NCBI GenBank assembly: GCA_022393335.1
Contig: JAJEKB010001181.1
Coordinates: 20,862 to 84,861 of the forward strand
Length of the DNA: 64,000 bases
Direction of reading: 5' to 3'
From: Macrotrachela quadricornifera
Lineage: Eukaryota; Rotifera; Eurotatoria; Philodinida; Philodinidae
The position numbers and the translations under genes were made by a program. The stretch's first letter is position 1. The number at the start of each line of letters is the position of its first letter. Under the pieces are notes generated by a model. It did no database searches. It was not told where the DNA came from and saw nothing but the letters and a program-made list of their open reading frames with translations. Positions 62,460-64,000 of the stretch are shown one piece after another.

Positions 62460-62835
62460 ACACCCTCTCTAAAAATTTTGTCCATTTTGAAAACAAAACA
62501 CTGCAGTTATAAAATAAGTGGTCGTATATAAATTGTAGAGGTTTTCACGCTGCATCTTTTGATATATTTTGTTTTTAAATAGAACGAAGCAACTGATAAA
62601 AAAAAAAGTGGGATGGAAAGTACAACCAGTTACATTTTACAACTTTTTGTGCGTCTTTATTTTTCAACTTTTTCCAAGTATGTATGAAATAGTTATAGGA
62701 TCTAGTTATGTATGGTTTTGAAGAGCATTTCAAACGTTATTTTTTTTGATAAAAAAAAGTTCCGATTGAATGAAAAATAAGGAAGAAATATTCAAAATGG
62801 CAATAGCCTAATTTATTCTGTCTCACCTGTTACAT
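62460..62835. mobile_element. Second copy (one arm) of the RABL3-intron repeat family
   Basis: Nearly collinear with 13583-13915. Both contain AAAATTTTGTCCAT, AAACAAAACACTGCAGTTAT, AAAATAAGTGGTCGTATATA, TTTTCACGCTGCATCTTTTG and ATAGAACGAAGCAACT, and both end in a GAAATATTCAAAAT block. Only the right arm is present; small indels separate the copies. Confidence 0.82.
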
Positions 62836-63184
62836 ATATATCAATGATTGCAGTTATTTTTAAGTAAGAATAGTTCACCCTATTGAATAACAAAGAAAAA
62901 AATTAGTTGCATCTGGTTATTATTTACTTATGTCCTGCTTTTTTACTATGCCTTTTGATTTAGATAATTAAATATAATACATAAAGTTATGATAAAAATA
63001 TTGTAAATGAAATGATCAATTTTTTATTGCTTAAAAAGAATAGAATAAGAATTAGATAATAAATAAAGTATGTATATATGTATATATAAAAAGAACATAA
63101 GACTTATAGTCATAAAAGATTTCATGAAAAAAAACACAAGCCGAAGATAAGAAAAAAAAATATTGATATGAAATAAAAGTTTTC

Positions 63185-64000
63185 TTATTTCTTCTGTTGA
63201 ATACGTGATCGAATAAGCTCTTCAAGTTTTTTTGAATCAATGGCAAATTTTCTTATACCATCAGATAATTTATCATGAGCCATTTCATCTTCATTTAACA
63301 TCCAACGAAATGTTTTTTCATCAAGTTTTTCATAATGATTTTTATCTTTTATTTTTTGTGCTATTTGTTCTTTAGTTAAATAAACTTGTAGTTTTTCATT
63401 ATCTGATATTGTTTGTGATGATAATTCATCAAGTAATTTTGGACTTATTGTTAATAAATCACATCCAGTTAGACCAAGAATTTGTTTTGTATTACGAAAT
63501 GATGCACCCATAATTGAAGTTTTTATATTATTTTGTTTATAATAATTATAAATACGGGTAACACTAACCTAAATATAAATAAATAGAAAATTAATCAGAA
63601 AAAAAATGATTTAAATTTCTTACAACACCAGGATCTTCTATAATTTCATATTCACGTTTACCCTTTTTTTCAATATACCAATCATAAATTCTTCCAACAA
63701 ATGGTGAAATAAGTGTCACTTGTGCATCAGCACATGCTAATGCTTGTGCAAAAGAAAAAATTAATGTCATATTACAATGTATACCATATTTTTCTTCTAA
63801 TTCTTTTGCTGCTTGTATACCTTCCCATGTTGATGATAATTTAATTAAAATTCGATCTTTTGATATACCATGTTCTTCATATAATTGAATTAAATGACGT
63901 GCTTTATTTATTTGTCCTTCACGATCAAATGAAAGTCGTGCATCAACTTCCGTTGATACTCGACCAGGTATAATTTTAAGAATTTCTTCACCAAATGCAA
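63185..64000 (-). CDS. TALDO1: Transaldolase (C-terminal part, 5' end beyond the right edge)
   Basis: Pentose-phosphate enzyme that moves a dihydroxyacetone unit from sedoheptulose-7-phosphate to glyceraldehyde-3-phosphate; cytosolic. Two exons on the minus strand: 63624-64000 (open to the edge) and 63185-63567, joined in phase. The upstream exon has [14 protein letters not shown] and the Schiff-base lysine block [13 protein letters not shown], then [17 protein letters not shown] and [12 protein letters not shown]. The last exon has [27 protein letters not shown] and [22 protein letters not shown], ending in a basic IQQKK tail. These are full-strength matches to the eukaryotic transaldolase family. 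The N-terminal part (roughly the first 90 residues) lies outside the window. Confidence 0.96.

Larger units (their letters stand above)
59269..63184. other. Repeat-rich intergenic region
   Basis: 3.9 kb between the carboxypeptidase 5' end and the transaldolase 3' end. No gene found. 60453-62315 is a composite inverted-repeat element and 62460-62835 a single arm of the RABL3-intron family. A CT microsatellite lies at about 60117-60140. Confidence 0.7.

Noticed and set aside
1..64000. tRNA, rRNA or viral genes
   Set aside because: Scanning by eye found no cloverleaf with conserved boxes, no rRNA core motifs and no polymerase or capsid motifs; small RNA genes could still be missed without a covariance search.

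Overview
The window is nuclear DNA from an animal. It is very AT-rich. Its genes are cut by many 50-75 bp GT-AG introns, plus a few introns of 0.7-1.9 kb filled with repeat debris. The gene set is metazoan: dachshund, twist, an RFX factor, EPAC (RAPGEF4), IFT54, a cytosolic carboxypeptidase and a rhodopsin-class peptide GPCR. The standard genetic code fits every model. Base composition, tiny introns, CAA/TTA-type codon use and a decayed but intron-bearing SmD1 copy suggest a small lophotrochozoan or gnathiferan animal. A rotifer is my best guess, but the sequence does not prove it. The 10 N's at 11534-11543 show this is a draft scaffold.

Layout. 1-794 (-): 5' part of IFT54/TRAF3IP1. 4059-6627 (+): dachshund. 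7853-11533 (+): N-terminal 460 residues of the U-box ubiquitin ligase UBE4B, cut off by the N gap. 11710-12431 (+): an unrecognised 201-aa protein. 12607-14596 (+): the small GTPase RABL3, with a foldback element in one intron. 16073-18161 (-): N-myristoyltransferase, divergent from an SmD1 (SNRPD1) pseudogene at 18552-19106 (+). 21255-22293 (-): EF-hand protein. 22576-23557 (-): a GNAT acetyltransferase apparently fused by an in-phase 55 bp intron to a signal peptide and cysteine-rich segment. 26014-27525 (-): GnRH/AKH-like GPCR. 29364-29621 (-): a secreted CX3C/CX3C peptide with an internal duplication. 35353-41688 (+): complete 26-exon EPAC2 (RAPGEF4). 42526-45031 (+): RFX factor. 46446-47342 (-): twist. 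49321-59268 (-): cytosolic carboxypeptidase of the AGBL2/3 type with two homologous alternative 5' ends. 63185-64000 (-): C-terminal part of transaldolase.

Most exon models were checked by codon phase. The EPAC exons sum to 1021 codons, NMT to 483, dachshund to 496 and the carboxypeptidase to 1114 or 1235. Each total divides exactly by three, and the translations align with known family motifs.

The genes do not form one pathway. Two (IFT54, RFX) belong to cilium biology and the AGBL-type enzyme trims tubulin tails, so there is a loose ciliary/tubulin theme. Two (dachshund, twist) are developmental transcription factors. The most unusual observations are the duplicated, apparently mutually exclusive 5' modules of the carboxypeptidase, the secreted GNAT architecture, the SmD1 pseudogene, and a set of large non-autonomous inverted-repeat elements. 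One of these elements is a 1.86 kb composite with ~200 bp arms around a GC-rich motif array.
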